Source: Cloacibacterium normanense
Lineage (GTDB): Bacteria; Bacteroidota; Bacteroidia; Flavobacteriales; Weeksellaceae
Direction: 5' to 3'
Assembly (NCBI RefSeq): GCF_002943105.1
Contig: NZ_PTPZ01000003.1
Coordinates: forward strand, 62,001 to 126,000
Length of the DNA: 64,000 nucleotides
Shown: one piece after another, positions 33,144 through 42,574 of the stretch
How positions within the stretch are numbered: the stretch's first letter is position 1
How the letters are laid out: each line of letters starts with the position of its first letter
Program-made: the position numbers and the translations under genes
The notes under the pieces: model-generated
Seen by the model: only the letters and a program-made list of their open reading frames with translations
Databases searched by the model: none
Told to the model about the DNA's origin: nothing

Positions 33144-33680
33144 TTAGTTCGCTACGATATTTACGTTTACTGTAACAGCGTCACCTGTAGTTACACCTAA
33201 GAAACCTGGAGTTTCCATACCGTATTCAGACATTTTTAAGCTTTCAGACCCAGTAATTTTATAAGAATTACCATTTTTTTCTACGTTTACAGTAATGTTA
33301 ACGTTTTTAGTAACACCTGCGATTGTTAATTTACCAGCTACGTTGCTTTTTCCTACAGGTAAAGAAGCAGCAGTGAAAGTAATGTTAGGATTAGCATCTG
33401 CTTTTAAAGCTTTGTAAGCTTTGTTGTCCATCATTTTACCTTTTTCACTTTTTAGGTTTTTGCTAGCCATTACAAATTTTACATTAGTAATAGCATTACC
33501 ATTTACAGTACCAGTGAATACTGCAGATGTAGAAGTCATTGTCCAATCGTGCATTGGAGAAGTTCCGTTTACTGCAACTTTAAAAGATTTTCCAGTAACG
33601 CTTTGTGCATAAAATACAGCTACTGCTAAAAGGGAAAGTAAGATAAAAACGCGATTAATTGTTTTAGCTAAATTTTTCAT
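33144..33680 (-). CDS. YceI family protein
   Basis: A 178-residue periplasmic protein with signal ending at VAVFYAQS. The YceI core is clear: FKVAVNGTSPMHDWTMTSTSAVFTG, NLKSEKGKMMDNKAYKALKADANPNITFTAAS, GKLTIAGVTKNVNITVNV and the ending GDAVTVNVNIVAN. YceI proteins have a hydrophobic pocket for polyisoprenoid lipids. It heads the operon with the barrel protein. Its own promoter probably lies at 33730-33737. Confidence 0.9.
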   Translation of the reverse strand: MKNLAKTINRVFILLSLLAVAVFYAQSVTGKSFKVAVNGTSPMHDWTMTSTSAVFTGTVNGNAITNVKFVMASKNLKSEKGKMMDNKAYKALKADANPNITFTAASLPVGKSNVAGKLTIAGVTKNVNITVNVEKNGNSYKITGSESLKMSEYGMETPGFLGVTTGDAVTVNVNIVAN

Positions 33681-33946
33681 ATTTTTATTTTTTTAAAATT
33701 TTATTATGAATTATTGAATTTTAACAATACAAAGATATGTTTAAATTTTAAATAATTCCTAAAATTTTCTAAAATATTTACATGATATTTGTCAATTAGC
33801 TGATATTCTTATGAATTTCATAATAAAATTAGCTGTAAAACTGATTGTTGTCATGCTATTAAGGATTGTTGAATGTTAAATTTATAAAGAAACTAAAGGA
33901 CCCTTAAGGATTATTTGAAAATTACCAATAAATAATGAATTATTGC
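33681..33946. other. Gene-free AT-rich stretch upstream of the YceI-barrel operon
   Basis: No open frame of note. It contains the candidate promoter of the YceI operon and AT-rich sequence; beyond that I see nothing until the tRNA terminator. Confidence 0.6.
33730..33737 (-). promoter_or_regulatory. Candidate -7 box for YceI-barrel operon
   Basis: TATCTTTG on the minus strand, about 50 bp before the YceI ATG. Confidence 0.45.
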
Positions 33947-33980
33947 CAAAAAAAAAGAGAACTCTGTTAAAGAGTTCTCT
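33947..33980 (-). terminator. Terminator after tRNA-Leu
   Basis: AGAGAACTCT-GTTAA-AGAGTTCTCT with a nine-T run on the minus strand. Confidence 0.9.
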
Positions 33981-33985
33981 TTTTG

Positions 33986-34067
33986 TACCCAGTGCCGGAA
34001 TCGAACCGGCACATCTTTCGATACTAGAGTTTGAGTCTAGCGCGTCTACCAATTCCGCCAACTGGGC
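33986..34067 (-). tRNA. tRNA-Leu(CAA)
   Basis: Minus strand, 82 nt. Acceptor GCCCAGT pairs with ACTGGGT (G-U closing pair). The D-arm has GGCGGAATTGGTAGACGC, the anticodon stem CTAGA/TCTAG encloses CTCAAAC with anticodon CAA, a long class II variable arm follows, and the T-arm is GCCGG-TTCGATT-CCGGC. CCA is not encoded. A strong terminator follows. Confidence 0.95.
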
Positions 34068-34137
34068 ATTAAAAATTGGTGGTGCAAATATAAAATAATT
34101 TTAATGTAAAAAAAGAAAATTTTAAGAAAATATTTTC

Positions 34138-34905
34138 TTAAAACTCTATTTCTAGTCCGTCATACGCAGGATGCACATTCTCTGGTGTCATCGCTTCTAT
34201 CTCGTCATGGAAACCAAATCTATTACTGATATGAGTAAGATATGTAGTTTTTGGTTGTAGTTTTTCTACCAATTCTAGAATTTCTGGTAATATATAATGT
34301 GCAACATGCGGTTCGTCTTTTCTTAAACAGTTAATAATAAGAACGTCTAGATTTTTCAATTTTTTTTGCTCTTCATCTGAAATGAAACTTGCATCTGTAA
34401 TATAAGCGAGGTTTTTGAACTTATAACCTAAAATCGGAAGTTTATAATGTGTAACTTGAATAGGTGTGATTTCGGTATTTTCTATGATAAATGGTTCATT
34501 TCCTATTTCTGTGATTTCAAAACTCGGAGCGCCTGGATATTTATCTTCTGTAAAAGCATACTTAAATCTATTTTGAATTTCTTTTCCTACTCTGGATAAG
34601 CAGTAAATAGAAATATCTTTTCTTTTTTGGAAAATAATGGGGCGTAAATCATCCAATCCTATAATATGGTCATTATGTTCATGTGTAATTAATAAGGCGT
34701 CTACATTGCTTTCTTGATTAGTGAGCATTTGTTGACGAAAATCTGGACCACAATCAATGAGAATCTTTTTCCCTTCATCATCCGTAATCATGACAGATGA
34801 CCTTAGTCTTTTGTCTTTAGGATTAGTAGATAAACAAACAGGATGAGTAGATCCAATCACGGGAATGCCTTGTGAAGTACCAGTTCCTAGAAATTTCAAC
34901 TTCAT
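34138..34905 (-). CDS. MBL-fold metallo-hydrolase (PhnP-like)
   Basis: The 255 residues start with KFLGTGTSQGIPVIG, typical of the PhnP/RNase Z-like branch of metallo-beta-lactamases. The metal motif THEHNDHIIGLDDLR is complete (HxHxDH), ITDASF gives the bridging aspartate and THISNRFG the late histidine. Homologues act as phosphodiesterases on cyclic phosphates or lipoate-related substrates; the target is unknown in Bacteroidota. It is divergent from the 477-aa gene with 47 bp between the start codons. Confidence 0.9.
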   Translation of the reverse strand: MKLKFLGTGTSQGIPVIGSTHPVCLSTNPKDKRLRSSVMITDDEGKKILIDCGPDFRQQMLTNQESNVDALLITHEHNDHIIGLDDLRPIIFQKRKDISIYCLSRVGKEIQNRFKYAFTEDKYPGAPSFEITEIGNEPFIIENTEITPIQVTHYKLPILGYKFKNLAYITDASFISDEEQKKLKNLDVLIINCLRKDEPHVAHYILPEILELVEKLQPKTTYLTHISNRFGFHDEIEAMTPENVHPAYDGLEIEF

Positions 34906-34952
34906 TTTTGGGTTTTTGTGAGATTTTGGTAAATTTACGCAAAATTTTATTC

Positions 34953-36386
34953 ATGTCTGTAATTAAGCAATATCTTACTCCCAAGCAAAAGGCTTTAGCC
35001 ATCAATTTAGATCCTAATATATATGGTACTTTTGCAGAAATTGGTGCGGGACAAGAGACGGTTCGTCATTTCTTTAGAGCGGGAGCTGCTTCTCAAACGA
35101 TTGCAAAAGCAATGTCTGCTTATGATAAGGATTACAGTGATGCTATTTATGGTAAAGAAGACAAAAATAGATATGTAACCCAAAATAGACTGAAAAAAAT
35201 GCTTCGTCATGAAGTAGGTCTTATCCAAGAGCGTTTAGATAACGAAGAAAATGCTCATCGTAAATTTTTCTCTTTTGCAAATACGGTTACTACCATTAAT
35301 TATCAAAAAACCTTTTTAGGTCACGGTTGGGTAGGAATCATGTTTCAGGCGCAACCTGGTCAAGAGTACAGCGAAATTGTATTGCATGTAAAATTTAAAG
35401 AAAATGATGCTACACTTCAGCAAGAAACGCTAGGAAATCTTGGGGTAAACTTAGTTTATGGAGCATTTCATTTGTATGACAATCCTAGAAGATTAATCAA
35501 AAGTTTGTATGATGATATTTCGGTGGATAAAATTGAAATTGACATGATTGATTTTCAAGGGCCTGCTTTTCCTTATGTTGATAATCGATTGATGAGTCTT
35601 CAGTTGATTAAAAATTCTATGACTGAAGCGGTAATCTTCAATTCTGAAGGGAAGAATATGCTTCCAGCGGATTTATTGTATAGAAAAGATGTTTTTGCGG
35701 TAAGAGGAAGTTTCAGACCAGTAACTTTGGTGAATGTAGATATGTTCGAAAACGGCCTTAAAATGTTCCTCAATGAAACAGGAGGAAAACCAGAAGGTAC
35801 CGTTATTCTTTTCGAAATTACAGTTTCTAATCTCAAAGCTTCCGGAAACTTAGATGAAAGAGATTTCTTAGATAGAGTAGATGTTTTAGCGAAATTGGGT
35901 TATACCGTGATGATTTCTAATTTCTCAGAATATTATAGATTAGTAGATTATTTCACTTCTTATAATGTAAGGTATACCGGAATTGCGATGGGCGTTAATA
36001 ATTTATTGATGGTTTTTGATGAAGATTATTACAAGCATCTTTCTGGTGGAATTTTAGAAGCATTCGGTAAGTTCTTCAAAAAAGATATGAGAGTATATCT
36101 GTATCCTTATAAAGATCCTAAAACACACGAATTGCTCACATCAGAAAACTTAAAAGTGAATGACAATCTTAAAGAATTGTATAAATATTTTAAACATAAC
36201 AGAAGAATTGTAGATATTAAGGATTATAATCCAGAGCATTCTGAAATTTATTCTAGAGAAATTTTGCAGAAAATTTCGAATAGTGAATCAGGTTGGGAAG
36301 AGCAATTGCCAGATGGAGTAGCAGCAATGATTAAAGAAAGAGGAATGTTCGGTTTCAAAGAAGATATTACATTCGAAGAATATTAA
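34953..36386 (+). CDS. Conserved Bacteroidota protein of unknown function
   Basis: I chose ATG 34953 (MSVIKQYLTPKQKALAINLD), dropping 27 unsupported residues. The 477-residue cytosolic protein has no signal or membrane segment. The N-terminal 150 residues are helical, with GTFAEIGAGQETVRHFFRAGAASQTIAKAMSAYD as a prominent motif; the C-terminal part alternates strands and helices. Homologues are commonly mislabelled as a TonB receptor or nucleotidyl transferase; I see no evidence for either. It is closely followed by fRMsr (13 bp), which implies co-transcription and perhaps a link to oxidative stress. Confidence 0.8.
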   Translation: MSVIKQYLTPKQKALAINLDPNIYGTFAEIGAGQETVRHFFRAGAASQTIAKAMSAYDKDYSDAIYGKEDKNRYVTQNRLKKMLRHEVGLIQERLDNEENAHRKFFSFANTVTTINYQKTFLGHGWVGIMFQAQPGQEYSEIVLHVKFKENDATLQQETLGNLGVNLVYGAFHLYDNPRRLIKSLYDDISVDKIEIDMIDFQGPAFPYVDNRLMSLQLIKNSMTEAVIFNSEGKNMLPADLLYRKDVFAVRGSFRPVTLVNVDMFENGLKMFLNETGGKPEGTVILFEITVSNLKASGNLDERDFLDRVDVLAKLGYTVMISNFSEYYRLVDYFTSYNVRYTGIAMGVNNLLMVFDEDYYKHLSGGILEAFGKFFKKDMRVYLYPYKDPKTHELLTSENLKVNDNLKELYKYFKHNRRIVDIKDYNPEHSEIYSREILQKISNSESGWEEQLPDGVAAMIKERGMFGFKEDITFEEY

Positions 36387-36399
36387 AAATTTAAAAAAT

Positions 36400-36846
36400 A
36401 TGGAAATTAAAAAAAGACTTTCATCTATTATTGAAAGCCCAAGTCACAATACTACCGAAAAATTAGAAAAAATTTGTCATCTTCTAGACCAAGAGTTTGA
36501 TTATTTTAATTGGACTGGTTTTTATTTTAAAAACGGCGATAAAGAAGAATTGGTTTTAGGACCTTATGTTGGTGCAGTTACAGATCATACTGTTATTCCT
36601 TTTGGAAAGGGAATTTGTGGGCAAGTTGCTGTGTCAAACGAGACTTTTGTAGTGCCAGATGTTTGGGAACAAGATAATTATTTGGCTTGTTCGCTAGAAA
36701 CCAAAGCAGAAATTGTAGTTCCTATCATTAAAGATGGTGTAAATATTGGTCAAATAGATATAGATTCTCACAAAAAAGACCCTTTTACAGATGAGGATAG
36801 AGAATTGCTAGAATGGTTATGTGCGGAATTGGCAAAGATTTTATAA
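36400..36846 (+). CDS. msrC: Free methionine-R-sulfoxide reductase (GAF domain)
   Basis: A 148-residue GAF protein of the fRMsr family, which reduces free methionine-R-sulfoxide with cysteines in the GAF pocket. Visible are DYFNWTGFYF, the cysteine motif GKGICGQVAVS, and the segment DNYLACSLETKAEIVVPI carrying the catalytic cysteine. The C-terminal IGQIDIDSHKKDPFTDEDRELL is the family's final strand and helix. It is the second gene of an operon with the 477-aa protein. Confidence 0.9.
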   Translation: MEIKKRLSSIIESPSHNTTEKLEKICHLLDQEFDYFNWTGFYFKNGDKEELVLGPYVGAVTDHTVIPFGKGICGQVAVSNETFVVPDVWEQDNYLACSLETKAEIVVPIIKDGVNIGQIDIDSHKKDPFTDEDRELLEWLCAELAKIL

Positions 36847-36863
36847 AATTCTATAAATAGAAA

Positions 36864-37439
36864 TTATTCAGAAGCAGGAGTAGTCATATTCCTGCTTCTT
36901 AGTTCAGTAATCATGTTTTTGATGACATTTGCGGTGCCTATTTTTATAGAATTTTCTGCACTGCCGAGTAATCTACCGCTTCCTTTGTAAGTATCAAAAG
37001 AATTTTCTATCACCAGTTGGCCGTCATTATTGTACATTTTCATGCTCACAATGACTTGATTAGAAAAAACGTATTTTCCAAGGCCAACTTTAAAATATTT
37101 TACCTTCGGAACGATGGCTATTTCTGCTCCATTATTTATGCAAGATTCTTTAATCATATTCACATCTACGCTGTCATATTTAATATTAGCATTATTGATG
37201 TGCATGATTTTATAATTGCCGTAATTTTTCAATTCGTCAGAAACAGCACTGTAAATAACATTATTGGTGGGTTCTTTTATTTCTTCGAAATTAGGATAAA
37301 CTTCTGGGTCGAAATAGACAATTCTATCTACATGCTTTAGCTTAATAGAATGGTTAAGCTTCACCAAGGTGCTTCCTAAATTTTTGCAACTTATGATGAT
37401 AAGGCTTGCCGCTAAACCACAGAATAGAATTTTTTTCAT
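36864..37439 (-). CDS. Hypothetical lipoprotein
   Basis: The ATG at 37439 gives MKKILFCGLAASLIIISC with lipobox Cys18. The mature part (about 175 residues) has an alpha/beta pattern with AEIAIVPKVKYFKVGLGKYVFSNQVIVSMKMYN, similar in layout to lipoproteins that share the LpoB/CsgG-like fold, but I cannot name a family. The gene is convergent with fRMsr with 17 bp between their stops and has no obvious terminator of its own. Confidence 0.75.
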   Translation of the reverse strand: MKKILFCGLAASLIIISCKNLGSTLVKLNHSIKLKHVDRIVYFDPEVYPNFEEIKEPTNNVIYSAVSDELKNYGNYKIMHINNANIKYDSVDVNMIKESCINNGAEIAIVPKVKYFKVGLGKYVFSNQVIVSMKMYNNDGQLVIENSFDTYKGSGRLLGSAENSIKIGTANVIKNMITELRSRNMTTPASE

Positions 37440-37568
37440 ATCAAAAAGATTATGCAAATTTACGCAGAATTTCAGTAAGTTATTTATAAAATTTAAGAAT
37501 TTGTTAACATTATTACGGGAATGTCTTTAGAATCTAAGAATAAATTTTTCGGTTTAAAAATAAAGTTG

Positions 37569-37576
37569 TACTTTTG
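37569..37576 (+). promoter_or_regulatory. Candidate -7 box for rpsO
   Basis: TACTTTTG, 36 bp before the rpsO ATG. Confidence 0.45.
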
Positions 37577-37612
37577 CACCTCGTTACATAATAATCATTA
37601 AATAATATTGGC

Positions 37613-37882
37613 ATGTACTTAACATCAGAAAAAAAATCAGAAATCTTCGCTAAACACGGAGGAAACGCTGCAAACACAGGTTCTGCAGAAGGACAAATCG
37701 CTTTATTCACATTCAGAATTAACCATTTGTCTGGTCACTTAAAGAAAAACCACAAAGATTATGCTACTGAGAAATCTCTAGTGAAATTAGTAGGTAAAAG
37801 AAAAAGATTGTTAGATTATCTTAAGAAAACTGAAATTTCTCGTTATAGAGCAATTATTGCTGAACTAGGAATCAGAAAATAA
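37613..37882 (+). CDS. rpsO: 30S ribosomal protein S15
   Basis: An 89-residue protein with the S15 signature: helix 1 KKSEIFAKHGGNAANTGSAEGQIALFTFRINHLSGHLKKNHKDY, then LVKLVGKRKRLLDYLKKTEISRYRAIIAELGIRK. It binds 16S rRNA in the platform of the small subunit. Bacteroidota S15 lacks the first short N-terminal helix of E. coli, as here. It has its own promoter and terminator and is followed by a convergent GlsB gene; pnp lies 580 bp on. Confidence 0.97.
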   Translation: MYLTSEKKSEIFAKHGGNAANTGSAEGQIALFTFRINHLSGHLKKNHKDYATEKSLVKLVGKRKRLLDYLKKTEISRYRAIIAELGIRK

Positions 37883-37905
37883 TCAGATACAAGAAAATTT
37901 TAGAA

Positions 37906-37932
37906 GCAACTCAATTTTGAGTTGCTTTTTTT
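37906..37932 (+). terminator. Terminator after rpsO
   Basis: GCAACTC-AATTTT-GAGTTGC followed by seven T residues. Confidence 0.85.
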
Positions 37933-37948
37933 GTTAATTAGAGTGAGT

Positions 37949-38191
37949 TTACGCTCTACCTCTGGTAAATAAATTGATTATAGCAAGTAAAACTATTGAA
38001 CCTACTGCTCCTGTAAGAATCTGACCAATTAATGCAGTCCCTAATACAGTTCCTAAAAGCCAATAGCCAATTGCACCTCCAATGATACCTACAATCATGT
38101 TTCCCACTAAGCCAAGGCTTCCACCTTTAAAAATTTGTGCTCCAAGCCATCCTGCTATAGCTCCAATAATTAATGTCCATAAAATTCCCAT
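37949..38191 (-). CDS. GlsB/YeaQ/YmgE family membrane protein
   Basis: An 80-residue protein of three membrane helices with the family's glycine-rich pattern: MGILWTLIIGAIAGWLGAQIFKGG, LGLVGNMIVGIIGGAIGYWLLG, and GQILTGAVGSIVLLAIINLFTRG. This family (transglycosylase-associated in old annotation) is linked to general stress; its mechanism is unknown. It is a single gene convergent with rpsO. Confidence 0.9.
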   Translation of the reverse strand: MGILWTLIIGAIAGWLGAQIFKGGSLGLVGNMIVGIIGGAIGYWLLGTVLGTALIGQILTGAVGSIVLLAIINLFTRGRA

Positions 38192-38388
38192 AATGTTTTG
38201 TTTTTAGTGTTAATATTAAGGCAAATGTATAGTATTATTTCCCTCAAAAAATTATTTATAAAAATGATATAAACAATTCTTGAAATTCTAAAAATCTAAC
38301 TAATTTTAATGAAATTTTCTACTTTAATGTATATGGCAATGAACTCAATATTTCAAAACCTTTTAAAACCTAATCAAACAAAATTCCG

Positions 38389-38396
38389 TATCTTTG
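38389..38396 (+). promoter_or_regulatory. Candidate -7 box for pnp
   Basis: TATCTTTG, matching TAnnTTTG, 67 bp before the pnp ATG. Confidence 0.5.
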
Positions 38397-38463
38397 CCAT
38401 CGAAAATTTAAAAAGTTTAAATAGTAACGCAATCAATACGGATTGCACAAGACAGTAAATTTT

Positions 38464-40650
38464 ATGAATGCTCCAGAAGCAATTATTGAAAAATTTCAAT
38501 TTAAAGACGGGAGAGAAGTCTCCATTGAAACAGGAAGATTAGCAAAACAAGCTAATGGTTCTGTAGTAGTAAAATGTGGCGGAACGATGCTCCTTGCAAC
38601 AGTTGTAGCCAATAAAGACGCAAATCCAGGGGTAGATTTCTTACCTCTTACAGTAGATTACAGAGAAAAATTCTACGCGGGTGGTAAAATCCCAGGAAAT
38701 TTCTTTAGAAGAGAAACCAAACCTTCTGATGATGAAGTTCTTACCATGAGATTAGTAGACAGAGTTCTTCGTCCGCTTTTCCCAGAAGATTTCCACGCAG
38801 AAGTTCAAGTAATGATTTCCCTCATTTCTTACGACAAAGAAGTAATGCCAGAAGCTTTAGCTGGTTTAGCTGCTTCAGCTGCTATTGCGATTACAGATAT
38901 TCCTTTTAACGGGCCAATGTCTGAAGTAAGAGTAGTAAGAATTGATGGGCAACTTTCTATCAACCCAAGTATCGAAAATCTTAAAAAAGCAGATTTAGAT
39001 ATTATGGTAGGTGCTACCAAAGATTCTATCGTAATGGTAGAAGGTGAAATGAAAGAAATTTCTGAAGCAGAAATGCTAGAAGCGATTAAATACGCTCACG
39101 AAGAAATTAAAGTTCAAATCGAAGCACAAGAAAGATTAGCAGCCAGAATTCCTGCATCTCAAACCAAAAGAGAATACTGCCACGAAACGCACAACGAAGA
39201 AATTCGTGAGAAAGTTTGGGCAGAATGTTATGATAAAGTTTACAACGTAGCAAAAACTCCTTCTGCAAAAGAAGAAAGACACGAAAAATTTGCTGCAGTT
39301 TTAGAAGAATTCCTTTCTCAATATTCAGAAGAAGAAAGAGCAGATGTAGAACCATTTGCTAAAATTTACTACCATGATGTAGAAAAAGAAGCAATGCGTC
39401 AAATGATTCTAAACGAAGGAATCAGATTAGACGGTAGAGATCCTAAAACTATCCGTCCGATTTGGTCAGAAATCGATTATTTACCAGGAGCTCATGGTTC
39501 TGCAATCTTTACCAGAGGTGAAACTCAGTCTCTTACAGCGGTAACTTTAGGTTCTGTGAAAGATGCCAACATGGTAGATTCTGTTGCCATCAATTATGAT
39601 GAAAAATTCTTCTTACATTATAATTTCCCACCATTCTCAACAGGTGAAGCAAGACCTCTAAGAGGAACTTCAAGAAGAGAAGTTGGTCACGGAAACTTAG
39701 CTCAAAGAGCTTTAGCAGGAATGATTCCTCACGAAAATCCTTATACCATCAGAGTAGTTTCAGATATTTTAGAATCTAACGGTTCTTCTTCTATGGCTAC
39801 GGTTTGTGCAGGAACTCTTGCGTTAATGGATGCGGGTGTACAAATTACAAAACCAGTTTCTGGTATTGCTATGGGATTAATTACTGACCCAAAATCTGGT
39901 AAATTCACTGTACTTTCTGATATTTTAGGAGACGAAGATCACTTGGGTGATATGGACTTCAAAGTAACAGGTTCTGCAGACGGAATTACCGCTTGTCAAA
40001 TGGATATCAAAATCCAAGGTTTAACCATGGATATCATGGAAACTGCATTGAATCAAGCAAGAGAAGGTAGATTGCATATTCTAGGAGAAATCCTTAAAAC
40101 CATCGATAAACCAAGAGCAGATGTGAAACCTCACGCTCCGAAAATGGAAATTTTAGAAATTTCTAAAGATTTCATCGGTGCGGTAATTGGACCTGGTGGT
40201 AAAATTATCCAACAGCTTCAAAAAGATACAGATACTGTAATCTCTATTGAAGAAATGGGCGAAATTGGTAGAATTGAAATCTCTGGAACTGACCGTGAGA
40301 AAATCAATGCTGCAATTGCTAGAATTAATGAAATTACTTTCGTGCCAGTTGTAGGTACTGTTTATAAAGGTAAAGTAGTAAAAGTAATGGATTTTGGTGC
40401 TTTCGTAGCGATTGCTAAAGGAACCGAAGGTTTACTACACATCTCAGAAATCGAATGGAAGAGATTAGATAAAGTTCCTTATGCTGAAGGAGATGAAGTA
40501 GAAGTGAAATTTATGGGTTATGATGATCGTAAAAAAATGAGACTTTCTAGAAAAGTTCTTTTACCAAGACCACCAAGACCAGAACAAAAGCCTAGAACTG
40601 AAGGAGAGGCTCCAAAACCAGAAGGAGAACAACCAACAGAACAAGCATAA
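38464..40650 (+). CDS. pnp: Polyribonucleotide nucleotidyltransferase (PNPase)
   Basis: I chose ATG 38464 ([18 protein letters not shown]); a TTG seven codons upstream is in frame but unlikely. The 728 residues comprise two RNase PH domains (about 10-225 and 315-540) joined by a helical linker, with the second carrying [17 protein letters not shown] and the catalytic [17 protein letters not shown]; then a KH domain ([17 protein letters not shown]) and an S1 domain ([20 protein letters not shown]). A proline-rich tail ends the protein. It degrades RNA phosphorolytically as a trimer. Confidence 0.97.
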   Translation: MNAPEAIIEKFQFKDGREVSIETGRLAKQANGSVVVKCGGTMLLATVVANKDANPGVDFLPLTVDYREKFYAGGKIPGNFFRRETKPSDDEVLTMRLVDRVLRPLFPEDFHAEVQVMISLISYDKEVMPEALAGLAASAAIAITDIPFNGPMSEVRVVRIDGQLSINPSIENLKKADLDIMVGATKDSIVMVEGEMKEISEAEMLEAIKYAHEEIKVQIEAQERLAARIPASQTKREYCHETHNEEIREKVWAECYDKVYNVAKTPSAKEERHEKFAAVLEEFLSQYSEEERADVEPFAKIYYHDVEKEAMRQMILNEGIRLDGRDPKTIRPIWSEIDYLPGAHGSAIFTRGETQSLTAVTLGSVKDANMVDSVAINYDEKFFLHYNFPPFSTGEARPLRGTSRREVGHGNLAQRALAGMIPHENPYTIRVVSDILESNGSSSMATVCAGTLALMDAGVQITKPVSGIAMGLITDPKSGKFTVLSDILGDEDHLGDMDFKVTGSADGITACQMDIKIQGLTMDIMETALNQAREGRLHILGEILKTIDKPRADVKPHAPKMEILEISKDFIGAVIGPGGKIIQQLQKDTDTVISIEEMGEIGRIEISGTDREKINAAIARINEITFVPVVGTVYKGKVVKVMDFGAFVAIAKGTEGLLHISEIEWKRLDKVPYAEGDEVEVKFMGYDDRKKMRLSRKVLLPRPPRPEQKPRTEGEAPKPEGEQPTEQA

Positions 40651-40657
40651 AAATAGA

Positions 40658-40686
40658 AACTCCCGAATTAATTCGGGAGTTTTTTA
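40658..40686 (+). terminator. Terminator after pnp
   Basis: AACTCCCGAAT / ATTCGGGAGTT stem, then six T residues. Confidence 0.9.
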
Positions 40687-40773
40687 TTGCCCAATTTCTT
40701 CAAATATGGCGTTATTTTCCCATATTCAAAACCTCTGAGTTTGCCTTTGTTGTAGATGTTTTTCGTGTTTTTA

Positions 40774-42531
40774 TTAGTTTCTTTGGAACAGCTTTATAAA
40801 ACTATCTTTTTCTAAATTTTCTAAAGAAAAATCATAATCTACTCCATCTTTATAGTAAACCAAATGAGCTCCCAATTCACTTACTAATTTATTAAAAGTG
40901 AGAGGTCTGTTCCACTGTTGATACAAAGCAGTGGTAGCCAAAGTAGAAAGTTTGCTGGTTCCAGAAACTCGGGATTGTCCTGCTCCGAAATTCAACAAAA
41001 CAAAACATTGTTTGTCGTTTTTTGGCAAAAGCATTCCAAGAACGGTTTGTCTTTGCACGGATTTGCATTTTATTTCAGCAAAAACTGCATTAGGATTCAT
41101 CATATATTCTTTAGAAATTTTTTCGCCTTTACCTACAATAATTTTGTAATCACAGTTTGAATCTCCACTGTAAATACTATTTAAAATTAAAGTCGGGTAG
41201 TTCAAACCTTTATTTGCATACAAATATTCTACTGCACCATTTGGAGCCGAAGTCATATCACCAGAATACATTAAGTTTCCTTCATCTTGCTTGTAGGATG
41301 AATTCCAGCCAATTTTCCCACCAATATTTAGACCCGATAAATCCAAATCATGTGCTCCCCAAGAATCTTCCCAATAAATACCAATTGCTAATTTTTTGCC
41401 ATAAAATCTGCTTCCTGTTGGGATATTTCCTACAAACATTTTTTCGGAAGTAGGCAATGCATATTTCACCTCTTCTGGAATGTAAATTTTCAGATTTGTA
41501 AAATCGAATTTAGATTTTAGAAATTGTAGAATAAAATCGTAATTTTTTTTATTTACATTTTTCACCACATCTTTTTGTACCCAAGATTTTCCGTTTCTAA
41601 TTCTGTAGGCAAATGTATCTTGACCGTTCATTCTATTATAACAAGCAGATAAAGCCTTGAACAAAGCAAATGGAGTTGCGTTTTCTAACCAATGCAAATC
41701 ATTTTCGGTAAGAATTTGATTGGTAGCATCGTTCAATGGATTAGAAACCAAAGGTTTATGATGTTTTTTTGATAATTTTGAAATCGCATTAATGGTTTTT
41801 GGACATTTATTTTTGAAAGCCAAAAAAAGTGGTTTGAATCGGTTGAAAATTTCAGCCATTTTTTCTAATCCAAAATCTTTAAATGCTTGAGAAGGATTGA
41901 ATTTGCTTTCTTTTATTGCCGAAATCACTTCATCATTTTTAATTAATAAAGTAGTTTGCGCACTTTTATAAATGATATATCTGAAAAATTCTACTGGATT
42001 TTCAGGATAGATATGGAATAAATCTGCAATTTTTGCAATGGCTTCCTTATTCTTAATGTTCTCGTTTCCAGTGAATTTATAATCAAGTTCGTCTATTAAA
42101 ATTGAAAATACATCATCTATTGTTTCTTCTTGTAGTGCGATTCCTGAATTGAGTAAATTCAAGCATTTTTCAATCATTTCTTCTTTAGAAATACCTTTGA
42201 TTACTTTGAAAGAAAGCTTTGCATCAGGAATATTCAAAATTTCATTTGGAATATAAATTTCATCTTGAAAATTACTTCCATATGTAGAAATATAATGCAA
42301 AACTTGCTCAACAAACAATTGGTTTCTAGTGCTGTATTTTATGATTTTCCAAGATTTATGAAAGGTAGCATTTAGATCTTTTCCGCTTAATTTTTCTTTA
42401 GAAAAGTACTTTATGATTTCTTTTTTTGCCCAGATTGCATTTGAGTCAATTACAAAACCATCATCAGAAATAAAAGGTTTTTCACCGGATTCTTTTGCGA
42501 GAACTGTATAAAATAATTTTAATGTTTTCAT
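40774..42531 (-). CDS. Protein of unknown family with helical N-terminal half and TerD-like C-terminal half, linked to RtcB
   Basis: I do not recognise a named family for these 585 residues. Residues 1-335 are almost all helix with a repeat-like texture (ending ATPFALFKALSACYNRMNG and YRIRNGKSWV), which in layout recalls the helical ring of TROVE/Ro60 proteins, although homology is not shown. Residues about 378-525 read as beta sandwich: LAIGIYWEDSWGAHDLDLS, GNLMYSGDMTSAPNGAVEY and ILNSIYSG resemble the calcium-binding TerD fold (acidic DLDLS, later GD and SAP-G). There is no vWA MIDAS motif. No signal peptide. It follows rtcB across a 325-nt noncoding spacer on the same strand, so RNA binding or RNA repair is the natural hypothesis. 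Confidence 0.75.
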   Translation of the reverse strand: MKTLKLFYTVLAKESGEKPFISDDGFVIDSNAIWAKKEIIKYFSKEKLSGKDLNATFHKSWKIIKYSTRNQLFVEQVLHYISTYGSNFQDEIYIPNEILNIPDAKLSFKVIKGISKEEMIEKCLNLLNSGIALQEETIDDVFSILIDELDYKFTGNENIKNKEAIAKIADLFHIYPENPVEFFRYIIYKSAQTTLLIKNDEVISAIKESKFNPSQAFKDFGLEKMAEIFNRFKPLFLAFKNKCPKTINAISKLSKKHHKPLVSNPLNDATNQILTENDLHWLENATPFALFKALSACYNRMNGQDTFAYRIRNGKSWVQKDVVKNVNKKNYDFILQFLKSKFDFTNLKIYIPEEVKYALPTSEKMFVGNIPTGSRFYGKKLAIGIYWEDSWGAHDLDLSGLNIGGKIGWNSSYKQDEGNLMYSGDMTSAPNGAVEYLYANKGLNYPTLILNSIYSGDSNCDYKIIVGKGEKISKEYMMNPNAVFAEIKCKSVQRQTVLGMLLPKNDKQCFVLLNFGAGQSRVSGTSKLSTLATTALYQQWNRPLTFNKLVSELGAHLVYYKDGVDYDFSLENLEKDSFIKLFQRN

Positions 42532-42574
42532 TGTTTAAATATTTAAAATAAGTGAGGAGTAAATTTTAAAATGT

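Noticed and set aside
40774-42531. Ro60/Rsr (TROVE) protein next to rtcB
   Set aside because: The vWA domain and its MIDAS motif are absent and I cannot align the helical half convincingly; I only note a similar layout.
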